From Bacillus andreraoultii (lineage in GTDB: Bacteria > Bacillota > Bacilli > Bacillales > Caldibacillaceae), in contig NZ_LN868937.1 of assembly GCF_001244735.1 (NCBI RefSeq), positions 293,876-357,875 on the forward strand: DNA of 64,000 bases. Reading direction: 5' to 3'. This document shows, one piece after another, positions 32,371 through 41,446 of the stretch. Below the pieces are notes generated by a model. That model did no database searches. It saw only the letters and a list, made by a program, of their open reading frames with translations, and had not been told where the DNA came from. A program made the translations under genes and the position numbers. Each line of letters begins with the position of its first letter. Position 1 is the stretch's first letter.

Positions 32371-32580
32371 ATGAGTAAATTTAAAATCAATCTTCCACTA
32401 TATGTATTGGCAATCATCTTTTTTATTATTTATCTTAAAATTCTCAATCATATTTTTAATTTACGGATTCCTTTAACCCCCATTGCTGATTTTTTAAGTG
32501 TTTTAATTCTTATATTTATTATTATTCCAATTTCATTTATTACAGCACATTTTTTTGTGAAATTTATAAAAAACTCATAA
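32371..32580 (+). CDS. Small two-helix membrane protein, unknown
   Basis: 69 aa starting MSKFKINLPLYVLAIIFFII, with two hydrophobic helices (about residues 9-29 and 42-64) and a Lys-rich end. AGGGGTG lies nine bases before the ATG. No family recognised. It precedes tagO by about 540 bases of AT-rich sequence and is probably separate from it. Confidence 0.5.
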   Translation: MSKFKINLPLYVLAIIFFIIYLKILNHIFNLRIPLTPIADFLSVLILIFIIIPISFITAHFFVKFIKNS

Positions 32581-33117
32581 TAATGTCTGTAAAACGTCCT
32601 GTTAATGGTATTCCACATTGTTACATTAATAACTGTTACAACTTTATTATTAACACCTGTATCTATTAATCTAGATATAAAACTAAAGCCAAATCATGTA
32701 AGTTTAACCAGCCCATTACCTTGGTTCCTCGCCAATGACGAAAAATGTCTAACAAGGAAACCCAAATTTAAACATCCCCTCCACTAGACAATATTCCCTA
32801 TCAATCTATTATTTTCTTTCCTTTTCAAAAGATATATATATACGCAATATTTTAGAAAAATATTTGTAAATGAATGTTAAGATTGAAAAAAACCTTACAT
32901 AAATATTTGAAAAACGTAACAATAGCGGGGATAATAAGTATTGATTTTTAAAAGTGAATCCATTATGATGAAGTAGATAAAATAGATACTGTTAAAAAAT
33001 TATAAAAATAGTAAAGAATTAAAGTGGACTTTTATAAGATATGATAATTTTTTTGTAACCGAAACAGTTTAGATGACATTAATATATACGGGAATAAATG
33101 AGGAGGACGTAAAGATA
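32581..33117. promoter_or_regulatory. AT-rich region upstream of tagO
   Basis: No supported gene (a 60-codon frame at 32605 has no ribosome binding site). Presumably contains the tagO promoter; I could not pick one with confidence. Confidence 0.35.
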
Positions 33118-34191
33118 ATGAAGTTCTTATTGATACCGGTTGTTGTATGCTTCATTGTTACACTCCTAGTCACACCTTTTGTAAAAGAATTCGCATTAAA
33201 AATTGGTGCTGTTGATCAGCCAAATGGGAGAAAAGTTCATACAAAAGTGATGCCGCGATTAGGTGGTTTAGCGATATTTGCAAGCTTTATAGTTGGTATT
33301 ATGTTATTCATTCCAGATAAAACACAAGTATGGCCGATTGTTGCCGGTGGGCTTATCATTGTTATTATTGGCCTTTTAGACGACATTATCCGACTTTCTG
33401 CAGGGGTTAAATTTATTGGACAAATCATTGCTAGCTGTATTCCTGTATTTTCAGGGTTAACAATCGACTTTATTACGATTCCTAATGGAAATATGATTCA
33501 TTTTGGATTTTTTGCGATTCCAATTACAGTTATTTGGATAGTTTCCATTACAAATGCAATTAACTTAATTGATGGACTTGACGGATTAGCTGCAGGGGTG
33601 TCGTCCATTGCCATTTTAACTTTAACGCTACTGGCGATATCGTTAAATTATTCATTTACAGTTATTTTGCTTGGATTGATTTTATTAGGAAGTACGTTAG
33701 GCTTTCTAGTATTCAATTTTTATCCGGCAAAAATATTTATGGGAGATATTGGGTCGTTATTTTTAGGTTATATGATTGGAGTTATCTCCATCATGGGCTT
33801 TACAAAAAGTGCGGCGATTTTCTCAGTTATTATACCGATTATGATCTTAGCCATTCCTATTGTTGATACAACTTCAGCAATTGTACGGCGGATTATTCAT
33901 AAAACACCGATTACGAATCCAGATAAGTTTCACTTGCATCATTGCTTATTGCGACTCGGATTTTCACATCGACAATCGGTGATCTTAATTTATTTGTTAA
34001 GTGCGTTATTCAGTTTATCCGCAATTCTTTTTACACGGGCAACGATTTGGGGTGCGTCCATCCTCATCGGTACGTTGTTATTGATTGTTGAGATTATTAT
34101 CGAACTTACAGGTATTATTAGCGCAGATTACCGGCCGATATTGAATTTTATATCTGGTAAGCGAAATCCATCAAGTCGGTTTCGGCGATAA
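33118..34191 (+). CDS. tagO: Undecaprenyl-phosphate GlcNAc-1-phosphate transferase (TagO)
   Basis: Polytopic membrane enzyme that starts wall teichoic acid synthesis by moving GlcNAc-1-P from UDP-GlcNAc to undecaprenyl phosphate. 357 aa with the Asp-rich loops of the MraY/WecA family: GAVDQPNGRKVHTKVMPRLG, GLLDDIIRLSAG, AINLIDGLDGLAAG, KIFMGDIGSLFLGYMIG and the HLHHCLLRLG loop. ATG 33118 is preceded by GAGGAGG; 15 upstream codons starting at 33073 lack a site. Followed by a terminator and then tagA. Confidence 0.94.
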   Translation: MKFLLIPVVVCFIVTLLVTPFVKEFALKIGAVDQPNGRKVHTKVMPRLGGLAIFASFIVGIMLFIPDKTQVWPIVAGGLIIVIIGLLDDIIRLSAGVKFIGQIIASCIPVFSGLTIDFITIPNGNMIHFGFFAIPITVIWIVSITNAINLIDGLDGLAAGVSSIAILTLTLLAISLNYSFTVILLGLILLGSTLGFLVFNFYPAKIFMGDIGSLFLGYMIGVISIMGFTKSAAIFSVIIPIMILAIPIVDTTSAIVRRIIHKTPITNPDKFHLHHCLLRLGFSHRQSVILIYLLSALFSLSAILFTRATIWGASILIGTLLLIVEIIIELTGIISADYRPILNFISGKRNPSSRFRR

Positions 34192-34229
34192 AGTAACGGA
34201 TTATTTGCGTTTTATTAATAAAAAAGGTC

Positions 34230-34260
34230 ACCCATTTCCAATGAGCGGAAATGGGTTTTT
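34230..34260 (+). terminator. Terminator of tagO
   Basis: ACCCATTTCC / GGAAATGGGT perfect stem, seven-base loop, T-run. Confidence 0.9.
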
Positions 34261-34281
34261 CCATAACTTGGAGGAATGAGT

Positions 34282-35001
34282 TTGGATACAGTGAAAGTGC
34301 AAAATATACCATTTCAAAATTATAACTTTGATGAATTTATGGCAGCTTTTGAGGAGCGAATCGACACGGAACAAAAAACATTCGTCGTTACAGCAAACCC
34401 TGAATTAGTCATGGCGGCGAATCGTGATCCAAAGTATTTACAAATTTTGCAAGAAGCAGATTACATCACTCCAGATGGGATTGGTGTTGTCATTGCATCG
34501 AAACTATTAAAAACACCGTTAAAAGAGCGGGTCGCCGGTTTTGACCTAATGAATGCATTGTTAAAACATGCTCAAGAGAAAGGGTTGAAAGTGTATTTAC
34601 TAGGGGCAAAAGAAAAAACATTGGAAAAGGCTTATCACAAAATGAAAGAGCAATTACCCGAGTTAAATATTGTTGGCCGCCATCACGGATATTTTGATAT
34701 TTCTGATGAGCAAATTGCTAATGAAATTGCAAATCTTGATCCTGATTTAGTTTTTGTTGCATTAGGCTTTCCAAAGCAAGAATATTGGATTCATCAACAT
34801 TTACATCGTTTTCAAAAGGGGTTATTTATGGGGATTGGTGGAAGTTTCGATGTTTGGGCTGGGGAAATGAAACGCGCGCCACAACTTTTGATCAACCTAC
34901 ATATGGAATGGCTCTATCGACTCTTCAAGCAACCGACACGATGGAGACGAATGCTCGTATTACCACAATTTCTACTTAAGGTGATGAAGGAGGGGAAGTA
35001 A
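34282..35001 (+). CDS. tagA: N-acetylmannosaminyltransferase TagA (WecB/TagA/CpsF family)
   Basis: Adds ManNAc to GlcNAc-PP-undecaprenol, completing the disaccharide of the WTA linkage unit (peripheral membrane). 239 aa: TANPELVMAANRDPKY, ITPDGIGVVIASK, RVAGFDLMNALL, the FVALGFPKQEYWI region and the C-terminal ROD-like MEWLYRLFKQPTRWRRML. TTG 34282 is chosen, seven bases after GGAGG; an ATG two codons earlier abuts that site. No UDP-GlcNAc 2-epimerase gene is in the window. Confidence 0.92.
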   Translation: MDTVKVQNIPFQNYNFDEFMAAFEERIDTEQKTFVVTANPELVMAANRDPKYLQILQEADYITPDGIGVVIASKLLKTPLKERVAGFDLMNALLKHAQEKGLKVYLLGAKEKTLEKAYHKMKEQLPELNIVGRHHGYFDISDEQIANEIANLDPDLVFVALGFPKQEYWIHQHLHRFQKGLFMGIGGSFDVWAGEMKRAPQLLINLHMEWLYRLFKQPTRWRRMLVLPQFLLKVMKEGK

Positions 35002-35056
35002 GGTTAATAGTTAATGGTTATTTCAATAAAATTTTGGTGAGATTTGATTAACAACA

Positions 35057-35098
35057 TAGAGGGAATGTGGAAGGCCATCGTCATTTCCTCTATTTTTA
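35057..35098 (+). terminator. Terminator of tagA
   Basis: TAGAGGGAATG / CATTTCCTCTA stem followed by TTTTT. Confidence 0.8.
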
Positions 35099-35490
35099 CG
35101 TCCACTAGCACCGATATTCCCTTTTATCACATCACCAAATCTCTATCTAATCCCCGAATTTCTAGTCCATAACTCCGATACATTCATGAGCTTCTAAGGT
35201 ATTCAGCTAATATCAATTTTCAATTTTCACACCACCCAAATCCGATACATTCATCCGTTTCCGCGTCACTTTATCCTTCATCTATTCTCAATTTCCTCGT
35301 CACTCAACTCAGGCTTATCACTTCTCAACAATTAGTAGCTCCATTCCCCATCGGGGAAGCGTTACCATCAATTAACAGCGACAGCCCCTATATATTTTTG
35401 TAGAATAATAATGGAAGAAGTTTTCAAATATAAAACTTCAAGTTTAATAGATTTAAATCCTACTGTATATAAGGGGGAAGTTTCATCATA
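35099..35490. other. Intergenic region with a pyrimidine-rich top strand
   Basis: No gene. The stretch 35100-35345 is strongly C/T-biased on the plus strand, and CCGATACATTCAT occurs twice about 60 bases apart. Promoter elements for the downstream autolysin gene were not clear. Confidence 0.4.
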
Positions 35491-38076
35491 ATGAGAAAGT
35501 TTGCAACAGGATTCGTCCTTTCATCGGCCATATTATTCAGTAATACAGTCCCACATTCTTACGCCAGTGCAGAAACGACGCAATATAAAATACAAATTGG
35601 TGAGTTTCTTGGACAAATGAGTGCGAAAGATGCCCTACAACGTTTACAAAAGGAAACAGGATGGAATTTGACACTGGAACCAACAACAAAAAAAGCCCCA
35701 TATTATCGCCTCTACTCCGGCTATATTACTCTTGAAGTAGATGCACAACAAGCTCAAAATGAGTTGAGACAGCTAGGGTATCAAGTGACAGTCGAACCAA
35801 TTCGTATCGTGAAAACTTCAGAACAAATCATTTCTGGTGTTTATTTAGGAAAAGAAGATGCGAGTACGAATGCAAAAGAATTCACAGCGAAAACAGGAAT
35901 TCCAGCAGGAGTACAAGAAAATAGCAAAATCGCCTACAAAAAGCGCCTCACTTCAACCGAATATATGAGTGATCAAACTGCCAAACAACTTACTCAAGAT
36001 ATAACAAAGAAAACAGGTTTATCTGCAACGGTTAAAAAAACGGGAAAATCATTAGAAGTAGTGAAAATTGTATCAGGGAGTTTTGCTGGAGAAAGTACAG
36101 CGAAAAAAGTGCTACGTTCATTCCAAGAAACAACAGGGATGAAAGCAACAATAAAACCGATAACATATACGCGTGTTTATCAATTGACAATGAATCATGT
36201 TAGTGGGAAAAAGAACGTCGAAAACCGGGTAAAGGATTTACAAAAACATTTCAAAGTATCTGCAATGTATGAAAAAACGAAGAACAAAGATGTTTACAAT
36301 GTGAAAGTTAAAAGCTTGTCGGGGTCAAATTTGACAAAAGTAGAAGCGTACGTCAAGTCAAAAAAGTGGCGATACGCGAAGACGAAAACGGGTCAACTTG
36401 CAACGCATTTTTGCATTGAATCGAGCGAACAAACCGATCAAACAAAGATAAATAAAGGGCTAAAATATTTTAAAGACAAAAAATGGAATGCCAACGCAAA
36501 AAAAACCGGTAAAAAAATCACTCAATATACAATTCTATCAGAGTCTACGTTTGACCAATATAAATTGAATCAAGCAGGTAGTCTTTTTAAAGGAAAATCA
36601 ATTGACACAAAAATTGAAACAACGAAAGAAAAAGGAACACCGTATTTTGATATTGTCACAGACCCGATTCAAGACGAAGAAAAGTTACGAATCGCGACAA
36701 ACTTCTTTAAAACAAAAAAACTAGCTTATTATACGGCAAATGTAAACTCGAATAAACAGACATTCTACCAAATTACTGTAGACAATCTACTTGGTGAAAA
36801 CAAAGATAAAGTTGAAGCGTATTTTAAGAAGAAACGCTGGGCCTATACAGAGAGTAAGACAGTAAAAACAGAACAGTATTATACAGTTGTTACGAGTGCG
36901 TTTGATAGCAAAGAGGTTGCGGAACAGGGCCAACGTGAAGTTGAAGGCCATTATGGTTTTCAATCAGAATTAATCACTGAGAAACTTGGGCAAGACTTGA
37001 ACACATCGAAGGAAAGCACAAGTGATTCGGGAGGGAAAACGGAGAATTCAACAAAACAAGAATTTCCGTCCACATCGGAACCGCTTAATAATAGTGAACA
37101 AGAATCGCCGTCTACCGTGAAAAATCCGAATGCAGGAGAACAAGAAATGTCAAGTGCTCAGACAATGGTTAAGAATAGCATGTATAACATAACATTAACC
37201 GATGCACTCAACATGCAAATGGCTGCCACACCACAAACGGATAAATACCGAAACCAACCAGCATATGTGAGTAGTAAATATATTAAGCTCGATGGACAAA
37301 TGGGAACCGTAACCGCTGATTCTCTACCGATTTATGCTGCTCAAAGTACAACTAGTCATATGTATGGTCAATTAAAAAAAGGCACTCAAGTGAAGATTGT
37401 AGAAACTGGCAAGGACTGGTATAAAATTGCTTTAGGTGACTGGCGAAACGCATCTGTATCTGATGTGAAATTTTATTTAGACCCGCAAAATTTTATGAAC
37501 GATGAAAAGCAAAAGTTTCAATTCCTTGATTTATCAAAGACGTCAGGTATCACAGTTAATCAATTAAACAACGTGTTGCAAGGAATGGGAATTTTGAGCG
37601 GTCAAGGACAAGCCTTTATCGATGCTGGAAAATTGTATGGAATGAATGAGTTGTACTTAATTTCCCATGCGTTACTAGAAACTGGAAAAGGTACTTCCCC
37701 ACTTGCAACTGGGATTAAATACGAAGGAAAAACCGTTTATAATATGTACGGTATCGGTGCATTCGATAATGACCCTGATCATCTTGGCGCGAAAACAGCC
37801 TATAGTTATGGCTGGGATTCACCGTACAAAGCAATCGTTGGCGGGGCCCGTTTTATTGCGAATGGCTATATCGATGGGAATAACAAGCAGCAAATGATTC
37901 AAAATACGATTTATAAAATGCGCTGGAACCCAGAAGGTATGGCTCGATATGGAAGTGCTACCCACCAATACGCAACCGACATTGGCTGGGCATACAAACA
38001 AATTAATACGATTTACGACCTTTACAAGCTAGTAAACATCAAACCTAGTCGTCTCGATATTCCGATTTACAAGTAG
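35491..38076 (+). CDS. Secreted N-acetylglucosaminidase with SPOR-like repeats (LytD-like autolysin 1)
   Basis: 861 aa. Signal peptide (about 1-27, ending SYASAET). Residues ~30-505 consist of many repeats of 35-75 residues with the SPOR-type layout (e.g. VVKIVSGSFAGESTAKKVL, FQETTGM.ATIKPI), likely binding peptidoglycan. Then a Ser/Glu-rich linker, an SH3-like segment (~600-660) and a C-terminal GH73-type glucosaminidase (~670-861) with the catalytic Glu in LISHALLETGKG, YNMYGIGAFD and YKMRWNPEGMARYG. Hydrolyses GlcNAc-MurNAc bonds in the wall. The catalytic end is shared with the next two autolysins. GGGGGAAG site before the ATG. Confidence 0.88.
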   Translation: MRKFATGFVLSSAILFSNTVPHSYASAETTQYKIQIGEFLGQMSAKDALQRLQKETGWNLTLEPTTKKAPYYRLYSGYITLEVDAQQAQNELRQLGYQVTVEPIRIVKTSEQIISGVYLGKEDASTNAKEFTAKTGIPAGVQENSKIAYKKRLTSTEYMSDQTAKQLTQDITKKTGLSATVKKTGKSLEVVKIVSGSFAGESTAKKVLRSFQETTGMKATIKPITYTRVYQLTMNHVSGKKNVENRVKDLQKHFKVSAMYEKTKNKDVYNVKVKSLSGSNLTKVEAYVKSKKWRYAKTKTGQLATHFCIESSEQTDQTKINKGLKYFKDKKWNANAKKTGKKITQYTILSESTFDQYKLNQAGSLFKGKSIDTKIETTKEKGTPYFDIVTDPIQDEEKLRIATNFFKTKKLAYYTANVNSNKQTFYQITVDNLLGENKDKVEAYFKKKRWAYTESKTVKTEQYYTVVTSAFDSKEVAEQGQREVEGHYGFQSELITEKLGQDLNTSKESTSDSGGKTENSTKQEFPSTSEPLNNSEQESPSTVKNPNAGEQEMSSAQTMVKNSMYNITLTDALNMQMAATPQTDKYRNQPAYVSSKYIKLDGQMGTVTADSLPIYAAQSTTSHMYGQLKKGTQVKIVETGKDWYKIALGDWRNASVSDVKFYLDPQNFMNDEKQKFQFLDLSKTSGITVNQLNNVLQGMGILSGQGQAFIDAGKLYGMNELYLISHALLETGKGTSPLATGIKYEGKTVYNMYGIGAFDNDPDHLGAKTAYSYGWDSPYKAIVGGARFIANGYIDGNNKQQMIQNTIYKMRWNPEGMARYGSATHQYATDIGWAYKQINTIYDLYKLVNIKPSRLDIPIYK

Positions 38077-38147
38077 AGGAAATTAACTTTTTGTAAGGGG
38101 GGGATTGCTCGCTTTAAAGATGAGGTGGTTCGAGGGAAAGGGCAGCC

Positions 38148-38295
38148 TCAAGGACAAAACGAGCTTGAAAATGGGCGGAAGTGTCCTAGACGAGGGTACT
38201 CAAGGACAAAACGAGCGAGAAAATTACTAGAAGTGTCCTAGAAAGCCATCTCAAGGACCAAGTGATCGTGAATGCGGGTGAAAATGTCCTCCAAG
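38148..38295 (+). repeat. 52-bp-period tandem array D (three units)
   Basis: TCAAGGAC at 38148, 38200 and 38251 (periods 52 and 51), each unit closing with TGTCCT, so AGGACA and TGTCCT form inverted ends. Confidence 0.75.
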
Positions 38296-38395
38296 ACTAT
38301 TATATATTCAATCAACCCGCCCCGATATGGGATGACTCACAAAAGTTAGGTGAAAATCTAGCTTCGGTGATTATTCAAAGGACGGGCTTCTAGTT

Positions 38396-38555
38396 AGCTA
38401 ATAGGAAAGTATAAATCAATTCTACTTTCCTATCCGCATAGGCGTAAGGATGGCACAGCAGCTAAATCCATGCTGAAAAGCTCTTTTTCTATTCGGCGAA
38501 CTCTAATCACTTGGTTATCTGGAGGCTCTAGCGTCTTGAATTTTCTTTTTTTACT
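38396..38555 (+). repeat. Dispersed intergenic element, copy 7
   Basis: AGCTAATAGGAAAGTATAAA opens the copy, with TACTTTCCTA as the pairing arm. CGCATAGGCGTAAGGATGG, CAGCAGCTAAATCCATGCTG and GGCGAACTCTA follow. No T-run precedes this copy. Confidence 0.75.
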
Positions 38556-38690
38556 CTGGATACTTGGCGGGCTTTTGTTTTTCCCTGGATGTTTGGTGAA
38601 GATGGTATAGGACCTTGGGCCAATTCAAGTAAAAACTAGACTTTCCGTTATCTCTTAAAATATGCTTCAATTAGATAAAATAGTCCTATT

Positions 38691-38718
38691 TTGACAAAAA
38701 CTATAGAAAAAATATTGT
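38691..38718 (+). promoter_or_regulatory. Probable SigA promoter of autolysin 2
   Basis: TTGACA at 38691-38696, 16-base spacer, TATTGT at 38713-38718. An identical ATTTTGACAAAAA stands ahead of autolysin 3 (41343), so the block may be a shared control element. Confidence 0.5.
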
Positions 38719-38785
38719 CATAGAGTGCGAGTATGCTTTATATTAGAGAAAAATACTAGCATCTTTTCTAGTAAAAAAGGTGGGG

Positions 38786-38820
38786 AGCGGTTAGTCCTGG
38801 TAAAAAGGACATAGAACCGG
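38786..38820 (+). promoter_or_regulatory. Hairpin in the leader of autolysin 2
   Basis: CGGTT...GTCCT pairs with AGGAC...AACCG around a short loop, ending a few bases before the start codon; it could limit access to the ribosome binding site. Confidence 0.4.
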
Positions 38821-38826
38821 AAGAAG

Positions 38827-41124
38827 ATGATGAAAAAACATAGTCGAATGATGATTCCAATTGTAGCCGTTTTATTTTTAATTTCTACCATTCCGTTCGA
38901 AACAACATTGCCTTCTATATTAAGCTCACATATCGTTCAAGCTGCAACAAAAGTATCAGAAAGCAACACGAGCAAACTGGGCAAACTGAAGAGTAGCAAG
39001 GTTCGAATTTATAAAAACGTAAAGAAACTGTCATCTTACATGGCAGCGGGCACATCACGAACAGATAAAGTCTATTACATAAAAAAGCAAGCAAAGGTAG
39101 GTAGCCAAACGTATTATCTATTAAGTATGCAAGCTAGTGCCACAAAGGGTGTAATTGGCTGGGCTAATGCAAAGGACCTTGCTGTAAACACACACAAAAC
39201 CGTAGATAATAAGAGTAAGACATTTATTTTAAAAGGCTCAGGGACTGGTTACACTCGTCCATGGGGCGGTTCGAAAAACATCCAATATAAAAGCTTATCA
39301 AGTTTTGCAAACCAACAAATGACAGTGAATTTGACTGAAACTGTTGGGAAAACAACTTGGTATCGGGGAAAACTACTAAACGGAACCGTTATTTGGGTTC
39401 AATCAAGTCAAGTGAATGCAATTAATAAAAGTAGCACGAGCCGATTAGGTCAGCTCCGTTCAAATGCAATCATCTATAAAACAATCGGGAACCCGAAGAC
39501 GACCCTAAAGGCAAATAATTATTTAAATAACGTGTACTATATGAAGCAACAAGCAAAAGTAGGCAACCAAGTCTATTATTTAATTAGTTCACAACCGAGT
39601 GCATCTAAAGGGACAATCGGGTGGGTAAAAGCTGAACAAATCAGTTCACAGGCTCACAAAACGGTTGATAATAAAAAGAAAACACTTTATGTAACGGGTA
39701 CTGGGAGTGCATACACAAAACCATGGGGCGGCTCGAAGGATATTACTTACAAAAGCTTAACTGCTTATAAAGGGAAGGCTTTCAGTATCAATTTAACCGA
39801 AACAGTTGGAAAAACAACATGGTATCGTGGCACGTTACAAGGAAAAACGGTATGGATTGAACAAGCACAACTTAGTAGCAAAAATCCACAAGGAAGTTCA
39901 AACACATCAGGAGGCCAAAACACATCGAGCGGGAAAGGAACACCAAGCACGCCAAGTACACCAGGAAACACAAGTTCATCAAGTGGTCAAAATACTGCAA
40001 ACATAACATACACAAATTACAATCTTACGTTTACAAATGCACTAAATATCCAAATGAAAGCCGCACCGCAAACGGATAAATACCGCAACGCACCAGCGTA
40101 TATTCATGCAGATTATGTCAAAACAAATACGAATAAAGAATCAAAAATTAATACGAATGGAACAAATTTGCGGACGACACCGAAATTAGATGCGAAGGCG
40201 AATATAAAGTATACCGTTGATAAAGATACCGTCGTAACAATAATAAAAGAAGTACAAGGGGATAAAGCATATAACACAACGAAATGGTACCAAATTCAAT
40301 ATAATAACGAAACACTCTATGTGAATAGTGCGTTAGTAACAACATCAAGTTCTTCAGTCACAGCTGCAAAAGTAAATGTTCGCTCACAACCAAACCAAAC
40401 GAGTCATATTTTTGCAACCTTGCCAGCAAGAACGGAATTACGAATTGTTAAGAAATCAGGCGACTGGTATCAAATCAATTTCACGACATTCCGAAATGCA
40501 GAGAAGGCAGATGTAGAATACTATTTAAATCCGAAAAACTTTCAAAATGACGAAAAACAAAAATTTCAGTTCCTTGACTTAAGTAAACCAAGTGGTGCAA
40601 CAGCAGCCCAACTAAATAATTATTTAAAAGGGAAAGGAATTCTCGAAGGAAAAGGCGCGAAATTTATTGAAGCAGCCAAAGAAAACGGCATAAACGACTT
40701 ATACTTACTTGCCCATTCTTTGCTAGAAACGAATAACGGGACATCAGAGCTAGCAAGAGGTGTCTACTATAAAGGAAGATTAGTATATAACGTTTTTGGT
40801 ATTGGTGCATTTGACGGTGATGCGATTAATAAGGGAGCAAAACGCGCTTACGAGGAAGGCTGGTTTACCGTAGACGATGCTATTACAAAAGGAGCCACAT
40901 TCATCGGGAATGAATATATTAAAGGGAAAAACAGTTACGGAATTAAACAAAACACCATTTATAAAATGCGCTGGAACCCCGATCGCGCGGCGAAAAACGG
41001 TGACGCCAAACACCAATACGCAACCGACATCGGCTGGGCTTATAAACAAGTGAACACACTATACAATTTATACAAACAACTCAACCTCGAACCGCAACAT
41101 CTAGACGTGCCGGTTTATAAGTGA
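38827..41124 (+). CDS. Secreted N-acetylglucosaminidase with GW modules (LytD-like autolysin 2)
   Basis: 765 aa. Signal peptide (~1-40, ending VQAATK). Residues ~47-345 hold two double-GW blocks (each with ..IGWAN/KA.. and TETVGKTTWYRG segments, beginning TSKLGKLKSSKVRIYKN and TSRLGQLRSNAIIYK). GW modules in listerial InlB and staphylococcal Atl bind lipoteichoic acid. A Ser/Thr/Gly/Pro linker (~350-385), SH3-like domains (~435-545) and a C-terminal glucosaminidase follow, with the catalytic Glu in LLAHSLLETNNG. It ends in LDVPVYK, as do its two neighbours in variant form. Its ribosome binding site is weak (GGAAGAAG). Confidence 0.88.
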   Translation: MMKKHSRMMIPIVAVLFLISTIPFETTLPSILSSHIVQAATKVSESNTSKLGKLKSSKVRIYKNVKKLSSYMAAGTSRTDKVYYIKKQAKVGSQTYYLLSMQASATKGVIGWANAKDLAVNTHKTVDNKSKTFILKGSGTGYTRPWGGSKNIQYKSLSSFANQQMTVNLTETVGKTTWYRGKLLNGTVIWVQSSQVNAINKSSTSRLGQLRSNAIIYKTIGNPKTTLKANNYLNNVYYMKQQAKVGNQVYYLISSQPSASKGTIGWVKAEQISSQAHKTVDNKKKTLYVTGTGSAYTKPWGGSKDITYKSLTAYKGKAFSINLTETVGKTTWYRGTLQGKTVWIEQAQLSSKNPQGSSNTSGGQNTSSGKGTPSTPSTPGNTSSSSGQNTANITYTNYNLTFTNALNIQMKAAPQTDKYRNAPAYIHADYVKTNTNKESKINTNGTNLRTTPKLDAKANIKYTVDKDTVVTIIKEVQGDKAYNTTKWYQIQYNNETLYVNSALVTTSSSSVTAAKVNVRSQPNQTSHIFATLPARTELRIVKKSGDWYQINFTTFRNAEKADVEYYLNPKNFQNDEKQKFQFLDLSKPSGATAAQLNNYLKGKGILEGKGAKFIEAAKENGINDLYLLAHSLLETNNGTSELARGVYYKGRLVYNVFGIGAFDGDAINKGAKRAYEEGWFTVDDAITKGATFIGNEYIKGKNSYGIKQNTIYKMRWNPDRAAKNGDAKHQYATDIGWAYKQVNTLYNLYKQLNLEPQHLDVPVYK

Positions 41125-41168
41125 TACAGCAACGTGACATCTTGGAATATTCTTAAACCTTCTAAAAT

Positions 41169-41195
41169 AACCTGTCCGATGAGGGCGGGTTTTTT
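41169..41195 (+). terminator. Terminator of autolysin 2
   Basis: AACCTGTCC / GGGCGGGTT stem with wobble pairs, then TTTTTT. Confidence 0.75.
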
Positions 41196-41446
41196 GATTA
41201 TCAGGTTCGAAATTAATAGGAAATTAGCACTGAATATTCGTTAACTATTTTACAATATCAGTATTTTGATGTAATTCCAACAAAATACTATAGTAATCAT
41301 CTATTATTTATATTAGAATGATAATTATGGAGAATACGACTGATTTTGACAAAAAAACACATTCTCCGCATAGGCCCTTTTCACTAGAAATGCCTAAATA
41401 AGGGGTGCTGTTCTGTAGTATTTATTAATTAACAAGGAGGTTGAGA

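Noticed and set aside
32605-32787. 60-codon plus-strand frame before tagO
   Set aside because: No ribosome binding site; the composition after the first hydrophobic stretch is not protein-like.
32865-32880. WalR-type site (TGTAAA ... TGTTAA) upstream of tagO
   Set aside because: The half-sites are separated by four bases instead of five and lie about 240 bases from the gene.
38786-38820. Riboswitch (such as cyclic-di-GMP type) ahead of autolysin 2
   Set aside because: Only one short hairpin; the conserved core of known riboswitch classes is not present.
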